Shown here: piece by piece, positions 17,073 through 26,199 of the stretch
How positions within the stretch are numbered: the stretch's first letter is position 1
Layout of the letters: each line of letters begins with the position of its first letter
NCBI GenBank assembly: GCA_964617565.1
Contig: CAZTYH010000006.1
Span: forward strand, 1 to 64,000
DNA from: JAKJGV01 sp964617565
Lineage (GTDB): Bacteria; Verrucomicrobiota; Kiritimatiellia; CAIQIC01; JAGNIJ01
Direction: 5' to 3'
DNA length: 64,000 nt
The notes under the pieces: model-generated
Told to the model about the DNA's origin: nothing
What the model saw: the letters and a program-made list of their open reading frames with translations, nothing else
The model's database searches: none
Made by a program: the position numbers and the translations under genes

Positions 17073-20000
17073 ATGAGCGATCTGCAGCCTGAATATCGTT
17101 TTGAAGCCGACGGTTCTTTCACGATCCGGAATTACAACATGGCGTCGCCGTTCGGCAGTTTTCTGCCGGGTGTAGCCGGGCCTTGGGGTATCCCGATGTG
17201 GGCTTTTTACGTGAATCGCGGGCAGGGAATCTGCAGCTTCGGCCTGCGTGACAAGGATCATCCCATCGCCGAATTCGTTTCCGCCAACTGGGCGTTCCAA
17301 CTGGTCTATCGCCAGGGCTTCCAGACCTTCCTGAAAATTTTCGACAAGGCGGGCATCCGGCACCATGAGCCGTTCCAGGTGCAATGCAACGCAAACGGCG
17401 AATCCGCGCAACTCATGGAAGTACGCCCGGAGGAGCTCTCGCTTCTCGAAATAGGTTCTGCAAGCGGGATCGAGACCGCGGTCCGCTATTTCACGCTCCC
17501 GCAGGAATCGCTCGGCGCACTCGTGCGCTCGGTGCGGATCAGGAATCTTTCGGACAAGCCCGTTTCCCTCCAGATGCTCGATGGCCTTTCGCTGATCATT
17601 CCTTATGGTTTGAATAACTTCTCGATCAAGGAAATGCGCTACATCGCGCAGTCGCACGCGGAAGTGATCGGCCTCGCCGAGCGCACGCCGGGATTCCGAA
17701 CCAAGGCCACCTCCGACGATTCCACGGTGGTCGAGGCTGTGTCGGGTGTGAATTTCTGTTTCGGATACGAAGCCGGCGCGCCGGACCGGTTGCTTCAGCC
17801 GATCGTGGATCCCGCAGCGGTATATGGTCCCGCCACGGATCTCAGCCGCCCGGTTCTGTTTCTCAAGCCGGAGCCTTACCGCGCGCCGGGCGACCAGATG
17901 ACGGAGAATCAACTTCCCTGCGGCCTGCTGCTCGCGGAGTTTGCCCTCGAGCCCGGCGCCGAAAAGACGTTTCACATGTTCTACGGATATGCGCCGTCAC
18001 CCGCGCCACTCGCCGATTTCGTTCGCCACGCGCGCGATGAGACCTACGTTGAACAAGCGAGACGGCAGAACAGCGCATTGATACGGAAATTGACGCAACC
18101 CTGCGCGATGGTTTCTTCGCACGGCACGCTCGACGCTTATGCACGGCAGAACCTGCTCGATAATCTCATGCGTGGCGGCAGCCCGACCACCGTGGGCCGT
18201 TCGGCGGACGGCCGGCCGATCGTGCTTTCGCTTTACACGCGCAAGCACGGCGACCTGGAGCGCGATTACAACTACTTCATCATCGAGCCGACCTTCTTTT
18301 CACAGGGCGAAAGCAATTACCGCGATGTGAATCAGAACCGCCGTCACGATGTGTTCATGAACCCGGATGTCGGCGCCTCGGATATCGTGTTCTTCATGAA
18401 CCTGATTCAGCCGGACGGCTTCAACCCCATGCTCGTGCAGCCGAAGAAGCTGTTGTGCCGCGAAACCGCCGCGCTGCGGAAAACGGCGCAGAGGATCGCC
18501 GGCCGCCATGCGGCCTGGTTCCTCAAGCACGTCACGCGCGAGTTCGAGCTTGGGCGATTGTTGACCGATATGGCGGCGCGGGGCATGGACCGCGGCCGGC
18601 GCGAGGATGTCATCGCGGATATCCTCCAGCATGCCGAGCCGGTCGAGGCTTCTCTACATGGACACGGCTACTGGACGGATCATTGGACGTACAACATGGA
18701 CCTGCTCGAATCCTTCCGGGGAATCTTCCCGGAGAAGGTGAGCGATCTGCTGTTTCGGCGCAGGGAGTTCACCTATTGCGATTCGCATGTGCTGGTGAAA
18801 CCCCGCTCGAAGAAATACGTGCTGCTGAAAGGCGCGCCGTGCCAGCTCAACAGCTTGGACGTGGACGAGGCGAAAGAACAGTTGATCCGTTCACGCCAGA
18901 CGCGGCCTTATGCGGTCAGGACGCGACAGGGGAAGGGCCGCGTCTATACCACGACGCTCGCCTCCAAGCTGCTCGGGCTTGCCGCCGTGAAGCTCGCTTC
19001 GCTCGACTTCTGCGGCATGGGCATCGAGATGGAGGCGGATCGCCCGAACTGGTACGACGCGTTGAACGGACTGCCCGGTTGCTTCGGGTCGTCGTTGAGC
19101 GAGACACTGGAGTTGAAGCGTCTGCTCCTGCTCCTTCGCGAATCAGCGGAGGCCGCGCCGCGCAATTACCCGTGGGCCCTCCCGGTGGAATTCGGCGATC
19201 TGATCGCCGGCTTGCACCGCCTGCTGCGCGCCCGGAACGGAGGCGACCGGCGCCGCCGCGCGTTCCGCTTCTGGGACGCCGCTTCGACGTTGAAGGAGAA
19301 ATTCCGCGCGCGCGTCCGGATTGGCTTCGCGGGCGCGGAGAAGAAAATCGCCGCCGCAACGGTTGCGGACTTCATTGATCGCGCGCTGGCGCACGTGGAA
19401 GCCGGAATCGCGGCCGCGCGCGACCGGAAGACCGGACTTTATCATACTTATTTCCGGTACGAGATTACCCGGTGGAAGCCGGGACCCGTCGTGGACGGGC
19501 ATCCGACCTTTACGCCGCTCGTGGTCCGGCAGATCCGACTGCCGCTGTTTCTCGAAGGGCAAGTGCACGCCCTGCGGCTGGAGCGGAACACGCGAAAGGC
19601 TTCGGAGCTGGTGCGATCCGTCAGGCGCAGCAGCCTGTTCGACAAGACCCTGAGCATGTACAAGGTAAACGCCGACGTGTCACGCGAACCCATTTCCATC
19701 GGACGCACCCGCACCTTTGCGCGCGGCTGGCTGGAAAACGAGTCGGTCTGGCTGCATATGGAGTATAAGTACCTGCTTGAAATGCTGCGCAGCGGGCTCG
19801 CGCAGGAATTTTTTGAGGACTTCCGCCATTGCGCGATTCCGTTCCTGGATCCGAAAGTGTACGGACGCAGCACCACGGAAAACTCGTCGTTCATTGTCAG
19901 CGAGGTGTATCCCGACCGGAAGCAGGTGGGGAAGGGGTTCATGGCGCGGCTCAGCGGAGCGACCGCCGAATTCATTCACATGTGGATCTACATGTGCGCG

Positions 20001-20369
20001 GGCGAAAGGCCGTTCCGGGTGAACGCCGGCGGTTCGCTTGAAGCCGTATTGCAGCCCACGCTTCCGTCATGGTTGTTCACGTCGGAACCACGACGCATGG
20101 AGCTGATGGGCGCAGATGGAAAGCCAACGTCCTACGAGGTGCCGCGCTGCTCATTCGCGTTCATGTTCCTCGGACATACCGCCGTGATCTACACGCAGGA
20201 AGGTCCGTGCCGCGACACGTTCGGTCCCGCCGGGGCCGCTATCCGGTCTCTGCGCCTGACGTTCAACGACGGGCATACCGCGGATATCCGCGGCGCCGTG
20301 ATTCCGGCCCCGCACGCCGAGGCCCTGCGCAACCGGCAGATTCGCTTGGTCGAAGCGCGGTTGGGTTGA
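17073..20369 (+). CDS. Large glycoside-phosphorylase-like enzyme (GH94/149/161-type)
   Basis: A 1098-residue protein of the type usually annotated cellobiose phosphorylase. The N-terminal beta domain begins with RNYNMASPFGSFLPGVAG and YVNRGQGICSFG. An (alpha/alpha)6-barrel follows with HGYWTDHWTYNMDLLESF near 530-545, where the Asp of WTDHW is the likely general acid by analogy with inverting phosphorylases, and ADRPNWYDALNGLPG near 655. A C-terminal beta domain ends the protein. Its length and motifs resemble the roughly 1100-residue beta-1,3-glucan phosphorylases (GH149/GH161) more than 800-residue GH94 enzymes, but I cannot assign the family firmly. There is no signal peptide, consistent with cytosolic glycan phosphorolysis. 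A GH26-like gene follows. Confidence 0.72.
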   Translation: MSDLQPEYRFEADGSFTIRNYNMASPFGSFLPGVAGPWGIPMWAFYVNRGQGICSFGLRDKDHPIAEFVSANWAFQLVYRQGFQTFLKIFDKAGIRHHEPFQVQCNANGESAQLMEVRPEELSLLEIGSASGIETAVRYFTLPQESLGALVRSVRIRNLSDKPVSLQMLDGLSLIIPYGLNNFSIKEMRYIAQSHAEVIGLAERTPGFRTKATSDDSTVVEAVSGVNFCFGYEAGAPDRLLQPIVDPAAVYGPATDLSRPVLFLKPEPYRAPGDQMTENQLPCGLLLAEFALEPGAEKTFHMFYGYAPSPAPLADFVRHARDETYVEQARRQNSALIRKLTQPCAMVSSHGTLDAYARQNLLDNLMRGGSPTTVGRSADGRPIVLSLYTRKHGDLERDYNYFIIEPTFFSQGESNYRDVNQNRRHDVFMNPDVGASDIVFFMNLIQPDGFNPMLVQPKKLLCRETAALRKTAQRIAGRHAAWFLKHVTREFELGRLLTDMAARGMDRGRREDVIADILQHAEPVEASLHGHGYWTDHWTYNMDLLESFRGIFPEKVSDLLFRRREFTYCDSHVLVKPRSKKYVLLKGAPCQLNSLDVDEAKEQLIRSRQTRPYAVRTRQGKGRVYTTTLASKLLGLAAVKLASLDFCGMGIEMEADRPNWYDALNGLPGCFGSSLSETLELKRLLLLLRESAEAAPRNYPWALPVEFGDLIAGLHRLLRARNGGDRRRRAFRFWDAASTLKEKFRARVRIGFAGAEKKIAAATVADFIDRALAHVEAGIAAARDRKTGLYHTYFRYEITRWKPGPVVDGHPTFTPLVVRQIRLPLFLEGQVHALRLERNTRKASELVRSVRRSSLFDKTLSMYKVNADVSREPISIGRTRTFARGWLENESVWLHMEYKYLLEMLRSGLAQEFFEDFRHCAIPFLDPKVYGRSTTENSSFIVSEVYPDRKQVGKGFMARLSGATAEFIHMWIYMCAGERPFRVNAGGSLEAVLQPTLPSWLFTSEPRRMELMGADGKPTSYEVPRCSFAFMFLGHTAVIYTQEGPCRDTFGPAGAAIRSLRLTFNDGHTADIRGAVIPAPHAEALRNRQIRLVEARLG

Positions 20370-20380
20370 TCCCCCTCACC

Positions 20381-20397
20381 CCGGCCCAACGGGCCGG
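20381..20397 (+). terminator. Small GC hairpin after phosphorylase-like gene
   Basis: CCGGCCC-AAC-GGGCCGG is a 7-bp perfect stem just after the stop. A run of T lies about 20 bases further on, so termination is possible but weakly supported. Confidence 0.4.
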
Positions 20398-20429
20398 GAA
20401 GAAACAGGAAAGGTTTTTTATCACAAGGC

Positions 20430-20459
20430 TTGCTAAAACCAGTGAGATACCGGTATCAT
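20430..20459 (+). promoter_or_regulatory. Candidate promoter with operator-like palindrome for GH26 gene
   Basis: TTGCTA (20430-20435) and TATCAT (20454-20459) are separated by 18 bases. The perfect palindrome GATACCGGTATC (20446-20457) overlaps the -10 box, the expected place for a repressor operator. The downstream gene starts at 20483. Confidence 0.45.
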
Positions 20460-20482
20460 AAAGCCAAAACAAAGGTTCTTTT

Positions 20483-21511
20483 ATGCCTATGGCTGTAAAA
20501 AGAGGTCCGGCGTTGCCGGAGCGTGGCCTTTGTCCCGGCGCCATCCTGTTGGAGGAGCAGTCGGATTTTGCGGCGTTCAACCGGCAGACCGGCGTGCGCC
20601 ACGGCCTGTTCATGACGTTCGTTGATTTCCCGGAAGTCGTCGAGCCCGGCGAGCCGCATTACGGCAAGCTTACGCGCTTTCTCGCAGGATGCCGCGAGGT
20701 CCGGGCGATACCCGTGATCACCGTTGAATGCTTTCATGGACTGGATTCGTACAACGCCGGACAGGTGGCCCGGTTTGCGGAACGCGTGAGCAGGGAGAGT
20801 TGGACCGCGCCGATTGTGCGATGGAATCACGAGATGAACGGAAGCTGGTATCCCTGGGGCCAGCAACCGGAAAAATATGTCGAGCGATTCCGCGAATTCG
20901 CCGCCGTGTTGCATCGCGAAGCGCCGGACGCGGCGATGGCATGGACACCGAACCAGGGATGGGGCTACCCGTGGCCGGGATGCAAGTTTGCAAATCCGCA
21001 TCTGTCATCCGGCGATCCCTATACGCCGTATTATCCCGGTGATGATGTCGTGGATTGGGTGGGGATCAGTTACTACCACTGGGGTGAAACGCGCGGTGCG
21101 AACGAGGTGCCGCCGCGAGGCAAGTGGGGACAGGCCCTCGGATTCGGCAATCCCGTCGGCAATTTTCACGACCTCTTCGCTGCCGCGCATGGGAAGCCGA
21201 TGATGATCGCGGAAACTTCCGCGCTCTTTGACCTTGGCGACACAAAAAAAGGTGGAGCGAGCGAGGTGGAGATCAAGTGCGAGTGGATTCGCCAGGTCTA
21301 CAACATCACCGATGATACACAGCCGCGACTCGACCGGGACCTGCCTTTACTCAAGGCGATTTTCTGGTTCAGTATTTTGAAGCGTGAGGAAGAAGTGGGT
21401 GGAATGGTGGATTGGCGGGTGAGCGAGAATCCGCAGGTCGTGGAGTGCTACCGATTGGCTGTCTCAGCCGCCGCTGCTTCTCAGGGGCATATCTTGTCTG
21501 GCTTGCCATGA
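20483..21511 (+). CDS. GH26-like glycoside hydrolase (beta-mannanase superfamily)
   Basis: A 342-residue protein with the GH26 signature RWNHEMNGSWYPWG (about 113-126), where the Glu is the acid/base, and MIAETSALF near 241-249, whose Glu is the likely nucleophile. DWVGISYYHWG between them is also typical of the (beta/alpha)8 clan GH-A barrel. GH26 enzymes cleave beta-mannans or beta-1,3/1,4-glucans. No signal peptide is visible, so it may act in the cytosol on imported oligosaccharides with the upstream phosphorylase-like enzyme; this pairing is inferred from proximity. Confidence 0.82.
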   Translation: MPMAVKRGPALPERGLCPGAILLEEQSDFAAFNRQTGVRHGLFMTFVDFPEVVEPGEPHYGKLTRFLAGCREVRAIPVITVECFHGLDSYNAGQVARFAERVSRESWTAPIVRWNHEMNGSWYPWGQQPEKYVERFREFAAVLHREAPDAAMAWTPNQGWGYPWPGCKFANPHLSSGDPYTPYYPGDDVVDWVGISYYHWGETRGANEVPPRGKWGQALGFGNPVGNFHDLFAAAHGKPMMIAETSALFDLGDTKKGGASEVEIKCEWIRQVYNITDDTQPRLDRDLPLLKAIFWFSILKREEEVGGMVDWRVSENPQVVECYRLAVSAAAASQGHILSGLP

Positions 21512-21537
21512 CGAGCATGGCAAAGCCATGCGAGGAA

Positions 21538-21613
<76 letters not shown>

Positions 21614-21676
21614 CCTTGCGAAAGGGACATACTAAGAAAAAAGCCTTCGATGTCAATAACGGGGCGGCGTTATCGC

Positions 21677-22669
21677 TCAATTCACGAACGGGGCGACGAT
21701 TTGCACATCCGGGAACGCCGCGCGGATCGCGGGTTCGCTATTCTCCAGGAACAGCAGCTTGATGTTCGGGCCGGCGTCCATCGTGAAAAATACCGGGACC
21801 CCTTCTTCGCGCAGGTCGCCGATGCGTTGCATCATGCGCACCGATTCGGGCAGCCAGTAGAGCAGGGTGGGCCATGCGGCAATCATCGTGGCGTGCATCG
21901 CCAGCGCGTTGGATTCCGCGGTCCGGCCCAGGCGCTCGAAATCCTGCGCGGCGATCGCGCTCTTCAATTCCGCCAGGTCCAGCGCCGCCTTCTCAGGCCA
22001 CGCCGCGTATAAAGGAGATGTCTCCACGGTATGCTTCATGCCGGGCCGTGATCCGGTCTTTTTTGTCTGCGCGGATATCGTCAGCAGGCCCATGCGGATT
22101 TCCGGCCAACGCGCATTCAGCGGTTCGGCGTAGCTGTCCATGCCGTCCTCGCGCGAGCCGGCATGCCATTCGACAAATCCATCGTACACCGACCGGCTTG
22201 CGCTGCCGCTACCGAGCCGCGCCAGGATCGAAAGCGCCCGCTTGTCCAATCCCCAGCCGAACAGCTCGTTGAGCGCCGTAACGAGCGCGGCGAAGCCGGA
22301 TGCGGACGAGGCAAATCCTGCGGCGGTCGGAATCGTGTTTCGTGCGATCACGTTGAAGCGGGTCTCCGGAGAGGGGCGGAACAGGTCGAGAAATTCAAAC
22401 AGGCGTGTGGCGAAAGAAGCTTCGGAGGAAATCACCTGCCCGTTCAATTCCACCCGGTCTGATCCTTCGCAGGGAGCGATGACAACTTCAGATCCAAGTG
22501 CACCGAGCGAAAGGGAAAGGCTCGATGTGACCGGAAGGTTCAACTCTTCGTTGCGCTTGCCCCAGTACTTGCACAACGCAATGTTGGCGGGCGCGAAGGT
22601 TTTGGCTTCCGCGCGCGGCGTTGCCGGCCGTCCTCTCAAGAGGTTCGATACGATGTCCTTCTTCGTCAT
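21677..22669 (-). CDS. mvaD: Diphosphomevalonate decarboxylase
   Basis: A 330-residue GHMP-fold enzyme that converts diphosphomevalonate to isopentenyl diphosphate with ATP. Hallmarks are APANIALCKYWGKRNEELNLP near the N-terminus, the ATP loop PTAAGFASSASGFAAL, and GSGSASRSVYDGFVEW. ATG 22669 (MTKKDI) fits the family better than the extended frame to 22741. It is the last gene of the mevalonate operon before tRNA-Phe. Confidence 0.93.
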   Translation of the reverse strand: MTKKDIVSNLLRGRPATPRAEAKTFAPANIALCKYWGKRNEELNLPVTSSLSLSLGALGSEVVIAPCEGSDRVELNGQVISSEASFATRLFEFLDLFRPSPETRFNVIARNTIPTAAGFASSASGFAALVTALNELFGWGLDKRALSILARLGSGSASRSVYDGFVEWHAGSREDGMDSYAEPLNARWPEIRMGLLTISAQTKKTGSRPGMKHTVETSPLYAAWPEKAALDLAELKSAIAAQDFERLGRTAESNALAMHATMIAAWPTLLYWLPESVRMMQRIGDLREEGVPVFFTMDAGPNIKLLFLENSEPAIRAAFPDVQIVAPFVN

Positions 22670-22789
22670 GATCCGCTTATGGCACAAGGCGAGGATGCGA
22701 GGCAATCGAAAAGCCCACACTGAACCCACGGCAGTCGCCACGCCTTACCAGGCGCGGCGACAGTAAAAAGGAAAGTGAAGCCGCCGTTG

Positions 22790-23755
22790 CTAAGCGGTGG
22801 CTGGTGTTTGCTCCTGGCTTCCCGGCGTCTGTTCCCCGATCACAAGACCTTCCGACGCCATCGCGGTCGGCAACTGGTCGTAGGAGAACGCTTCGTTCCG
22901 CGCGCGGCCCAGGCCGATGACGCAATCGCCGAGGCCGGATCCGGAGATCTTCGCGCCCATGATGCCGGGATCTTTCCGCAGGGCATAAACAATGCCGGCC
23001 ATCTTTCCGTCGCAGACGCCGATAGCGTCCATCAGGCCCTGGTTGATGTTCATCAGTCCGCCGACCGATTGCCAGTCCTCGCGTTCGATGGCCGCCGCGG
23101 CTTCCTCGGCGCTGTGTCCCATCAACTGGTAGATGCGGTCGTATGTTTCGGGGTGCTTCTCGCGCGCGGCCTCGACGATGCGAACCACATCGGCCGTCGG
23201 TTTTTTGCTACCGGAATAAACCAGTGTAACGGGATGCACGGCGCCCAGTTTTGTCACCTTGAGCGGCTTTGCACGATATAGAAGGATGCCGCCATATACG
23301 CTCGCGGCGGCATCGGCGCCGGACCCAAGGCCCTGGACTTCCTGGATGATCGCGATGCTTTCCCGCAGCACGTGTTCCTCTTTCGCTTCCCCGTCCAGCC
23401 AGAGATCCAGCGTTGCGGTCGTGGCCACCGTGACGGCGGCCGAGGAGCCAAGCCCGGCCTTGTGTGTGAATTCCGATTGCACGGTGAGGTCGAAGCCGGT
23501 CTGCAGATCCGCTTTGCGCCGCGCGATGGCGCTCAGCACAAACGAAAAAGGTTCTTTCGGCTCTATCGAGTCCAGCATCACCATGCAGCGGCCGAGGGAT
23601 GAGGTGATATGGATTTCGCGGTCTTCGCGCGGCATGAGCGAAACGTGGATGCGGCGGTTGAGCGCGCAGACGAGTGCGTGATGGCTGTGAAGCACTGCGT
23701 GTTCGCCGAACAGCATCATGCTGCCGGGTGCGGAGGTGCGAATGGGCGTATTCAT
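22790..23755 (-). CDS. GHMP kinase, mevalonate or phosphomevalonate kinase
   Basis: A 321-residue kinase. The N-terminal SAPGSMMLFGEHAVLH and the ATP loop KAGLGSSAAVTVATT place it in the mevalonate-kinase branch of the GHMP superfamily; a C-terminal glycine motif is in AKISGSGLGDCV. A second, more canonical mevalonate kinase lies at 23889, so this one may supply the phosphomevalonate kinase step, which otherwise has no gene here. That assignment is inference. It is separated from the other kinase by a palindromic repeat element. Confidence 0.8.
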   Translation of the reverse strand: MNTPIRTSAPGSMMLFGEHAVLHSHHALVCALNRRIHVSLMPREDREIHITSSLGRCMVMLDSIEPKEPFSFVLSAIARRKADLQTGFDLTVQSEFTHKAGLGSSAAVTVATTATLDLWLDGEAKEEHVLRESIAIIQEVQGLGSGADAAASVYGGILLYRAKPLKVTKLGAVHPVTLVYSGSKKPTADVVRIVEAAREKHPETYDRIYQLMGHSAEEAAAAIEREDWQSVGGLMNINQGLMDAIGVCDGKMAGIVYALRKDPGIMGAKISGSGLGDCVIGLGRARNEAFSYDQLPTAMASEGLVIGEQTPGSQEQTPATA

Positions 23756-23815
23756 GCGATCTCCTCAGTACAACAATCTGTGATCGAATGCCGTCATGAT
23801 ACACGGTCGCGAAGA

Positions 23816-23887
23816 TTTTTCCAATGATTGGAAAATATTCCGGCCGTTTTTCCAGGCACTTGTCCGCCTTTGGCGGATTGGAAAAAA
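23816..23887. repeat. Compound TTTTCCAAT palindrome with 19-bp insert
   Basis: Two palindromes in tandem. The first is TTTTCCAATGATTGGAAAA (about 23817-23835). After an 11-base spacer the second runs TTTTTCCAGGC, then the 19-bp module in reverse orientation (23858-23876), then ATTGGAAAAAA. The same layout occurs at 45332-45396 with the module in the opposite orientation. It lies between the two GHMP kinase genes of the operon. Confidence 0.75.
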
Positions 23888-23888
23888 C

Positions 23889-24899
23889 TCACCCGACAAT
23901 CCGCGCGCCGAGAGGTTCGCCGCGGACGGAAATGATGTCGTAGCCGTAACGCTCGCAGACTTCCTTCGGGGCTTTCTCGGAGCAGACGAGCACGATGCCT
24001 GCGTTGTCGCCGCCGCAGGCGCCCGCGCCGCAAATCTTTGCGGCGGCGCCCCACTTCTCCACGTCAGCGACGAATCCCTGCACCTTTTCGGGCACGACGC
24101 CGATCTCGCTCAACAGGCGATGGTTTTCGCGGATCAGCCGCTGGATTTCCTCGATGTTGTTCTGCGCGAGGGCGATTTCCATCGCGCGCGTGATGGTTTC
24201 GAAATCTTCCCATATCCGGCTCTGCGAAAATCGCTCGCGCACGTGCGTGACGCACTCGCCGGTGCTAGTGATCGGCGTGCCGGTATTGACGAGATGCATT
24301 GGCATGCGGGGCAGGGGAATCTTCTCCGCCCGGCCTTCCTGGAATCGCGCGCATCCACCATGCAGGGAAATGTAGGTGTCCACACCGCTGGCATGACCGT
24401 GTTGAAGGTTTTCCGCTTCGAGGCTGTAGGCCTGGTACCACTCGGGCCGGAAGTCCACGCGGAAATAATGGCCGATCGCGCGAAGGGTGCTCAGGACCGT
24501 TGCCGCGGATGACCCCATGCCGCAGCCGATGGGGATGTTCGAGTGGAGTTGTATCTTGAAGCCGCTCGCCACCTTGAGGTGCAGGCCGTCGAGGATCGTG
24601 ATGAACGCGAACTGGAACAATTCGACCGGCTTGTAGAGTACCTCGCGGATGCCGAGATTGCCTTCGAGAAAAAGGCGGTAGTTCTTGGCGACGCGGTTCT
24701 TCAGTTCGCGCAGGGCGCGGATGGTGAAGGACTCCTGCTGGCTGAAATCCTGCATTTCGAAGGAAATCTCGTCATGGGCGCCGCCGGGAATGATGATGGA
24801 CTGAGCGCTGCGATCCACTGCCATCGCGATCGCCGGCTTCCCGTAAACCACCGCGTGTTCGCCCGTCAGAATCAGTTTTCCTGGCGCAATTGCCTTCAT
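23889..24899 (-). CDS. mvk: Mevalonate kinase
   Basis: A 336-residue GHMP kinase that phosphorylates mevalonate. Motif 1 is APGKLILTGEHAVVYGKPAIA, split here as APGKLILTGEHAVV then YGKPAIA; motif 2 is PIGCGMGSSAATVLS; motif 3 is ICGAGACGGDNAGIVL. These are the classical mevalonate-kinase motifs. Its ATG overlaps the mvaS stop by four bases (ATGA), so it is translationally coupled to HMG-CoA synthase. It ends just before the palindromic repeat at 23816-23887. Confidence 0.88.
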   Translation of the reverse strand: MKAIAPGKLILTGEHAVVYGKPAIAMAVDRSAQSIIIPGGAHDEISFEMQDFSQQESFTIRALRELKNRVAKNYRLFLEGNLGIREVLYKPVELFQFAFITILDGLHLKVASGFKIQLHSNIPIGCGMGSSAATVLSTLRAIGHYFRVDFRPEWYQAYSLEAENLQHGHASGVDTYISLHGGCARFQEGRAEKIPLPRMPMHLVNTGTPITSTGECVTHVRERFSQSRIWEDFETITRAMEIALAQNNIEEIQRLIRENHRLLSEIGVVPEKVQGFVADVEKWGAAAKICGAGACGGDNAGIVLVCSEKAPKEVCERYGYDIISVRGEPLGARIVG

Positions 24900-26071
24900 G
24901 TCAGTGCTTCGTACAGCCGCTTATGCTGGCTGATCCCTTTCATACGATACGGACCGGTGCGGTACTGGGCAAACGTATGATCCCCCCCATCCGTCGGACA
25001 ACCAAGCTGAAAAATGTCCTCATACTGCTGGTACGTCAGCTCTGTCCGATTGTCCAGAAAATTCTTGTGGGCTGCGCTGTAGAGGTGCTTCTTGTAGTCG
25101 GATTGCAGCACCCCGCTGAAGAATTCGCCCATGCAGCCTGACCCATAGCTGAAAAGCGCAAGTCTCTTTTCTGCAAGGTCTTCTGTACAGTTGTCCAGCA
25201 GGGAGCATAGGCCTTCGTAGAGCGATGCGGCATACGTATTTCCGGTTATGCGGTTGTAGCGCAGCGATTCCCCGATCTGGTGTTCCAGGTCGTCAGGCGT
25301 GAGATCCTTAATCCCTGCCGTCTTGGCAAGGCGGGCGTGCGCTTTCTCCGCCATTTTGGTGAAGGGCAGGTGATAGCAGAACCGGGCCATATCCGCGAAC
25401 CCGTGGCCGGACAGGGTGTGATATTGGCGCCAAGCCTCCTCCAACGCCGCTATGTAAACCCGCATGGAATACTTACCGTCCACGACCGCTTCGTCCCTGT
25501 AATTGGGCCGCCAGAAGTCCATGACATCGCTGGCATACAGGCCGCTTTCCGGGTCAATCGCGAGGATGCGCGGATTCGCGCTCACCAGCATCGCGATCGC
25601 ACCGGCCCCCTGGGTCGGCTCGCCCGGACTGCCCAGATCGTACCGGGCGATATCGGACGCCAGGACCAGCGCTTTCTTGCCGGGATTCCGGATGGCCCAC
25701 GGGATCGCCATTTGCAGTGCGGCGGTGCCTGCATAGCAGGCTTCTTTCAATTCGAAAGCACGGCAGCGCGTGGGGAGTTTGAGCAGGCCGTGCGCAAACA
25801 TCGCGGCGGCCTTGGACTGGTCCACGCCGCTCTCCGTGCCGAAGAGGAGCAGTTCGATTTCGCTTGGATCGGTTTGATCCAGGATTGGCTTCGCGGCGCT
25901 GGCCGCCATCGTCACGATGTCCTCATCCGGCGGCGGGATCGCCATCTTCTCCTGGCCGATGCCCACGCTGAACTTGTTGTAATCCACGCCCCGCTTCTCG
26001 GCCAGCGTCTTGAGGTCGAGGAAATATTGCGGTGTGTAGAAGCTGATTAAATCTATGCCTGCAGTTGTCAT
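24896..26071 (-). CDS. mvaS: Hydroxymethylglutaryl-CoA synthase
   Basis: A 391-residue thiolase-fold enzyme that condenses acetyl-CoA with acetoacetyl-CoA. The catalytic Cys is near residue 112 in KEACYAGTAAL; the catalytic His is in YHLPFTKMAEKAH; a conserved SYGSGCMGEFF lies toward the C-terminus. The length matches bacterial MvaS. No acetoacetyl-CoA thiolase is in the window, so that substrate must come from elsewhere. It is coupled to the mevalonate kinase gene downstream. Confidence 0.94.
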   Translation of the reverse strand: MTTAGIDLISFYTPQYFLDLKTLAEKRGVDYNKFSVGIGQEKMAIPPPDEDIVTMAASAAKPILDQTDPSEIELLLFGTESGVDQSKAAAMFAHGLLKLPTRCRAFELKEACYAGTAALQMAIPWAIRNPGKKALVLASDIARYDLGSPGEPTQGAGAIAMLVSANPRILAIDPESGLYASDVMDFWRPNYRDEAVVDGKYSMRVYIAALEEAWRQYHTLSGHGFADMARFCYHLPFTKMAEKAHARLAKTAGIKDLTPDDLEHQIGESLRYNRITGNTYAASLYEGLCSLLDNCTEDLAEKRLALFSYGSGCMGEFFSGVLQSDYKKHLYSAAHKNFLDNRTELTYQQYEDIFQLGCPTDGGDHTFAQYRTGPYRMKGISQHKRLYEALT

Positions 26072-26089
26072 GTCAGGTCCTCAGCGGAA

Positions 26090-26199
26090 TTGGAGTAGTG
26101 GAGTGTTGGAGAAATGGAGTATTGGGGAGGGCGCAGAAACTTTTCTTGTCCTTTTCCTTCCATCACGCCACCACTCCATCACTCCAGCACTCCAGTAGC
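26090..26199. repeat. TGGAGT quasi-tandem inverted repeat
   Basis: The left arm (26090-26127) is a series of TGGAGT words spaced by two or three bases; the right arm (26161-26199) is the same in reverse orientation. The arms can form a long imperfect hairpin between idi2 and mvaS. The right arm overlaps the last codons of idi2. Confidence 0.7.

Noticed and set aside
18455..19378. 307-codon frame overlapping the phosphorylase-like gene
   Set aside because: Shifted-frame shadow, rich in Arg/Ala/Gly as expected from high GC, and no start site.
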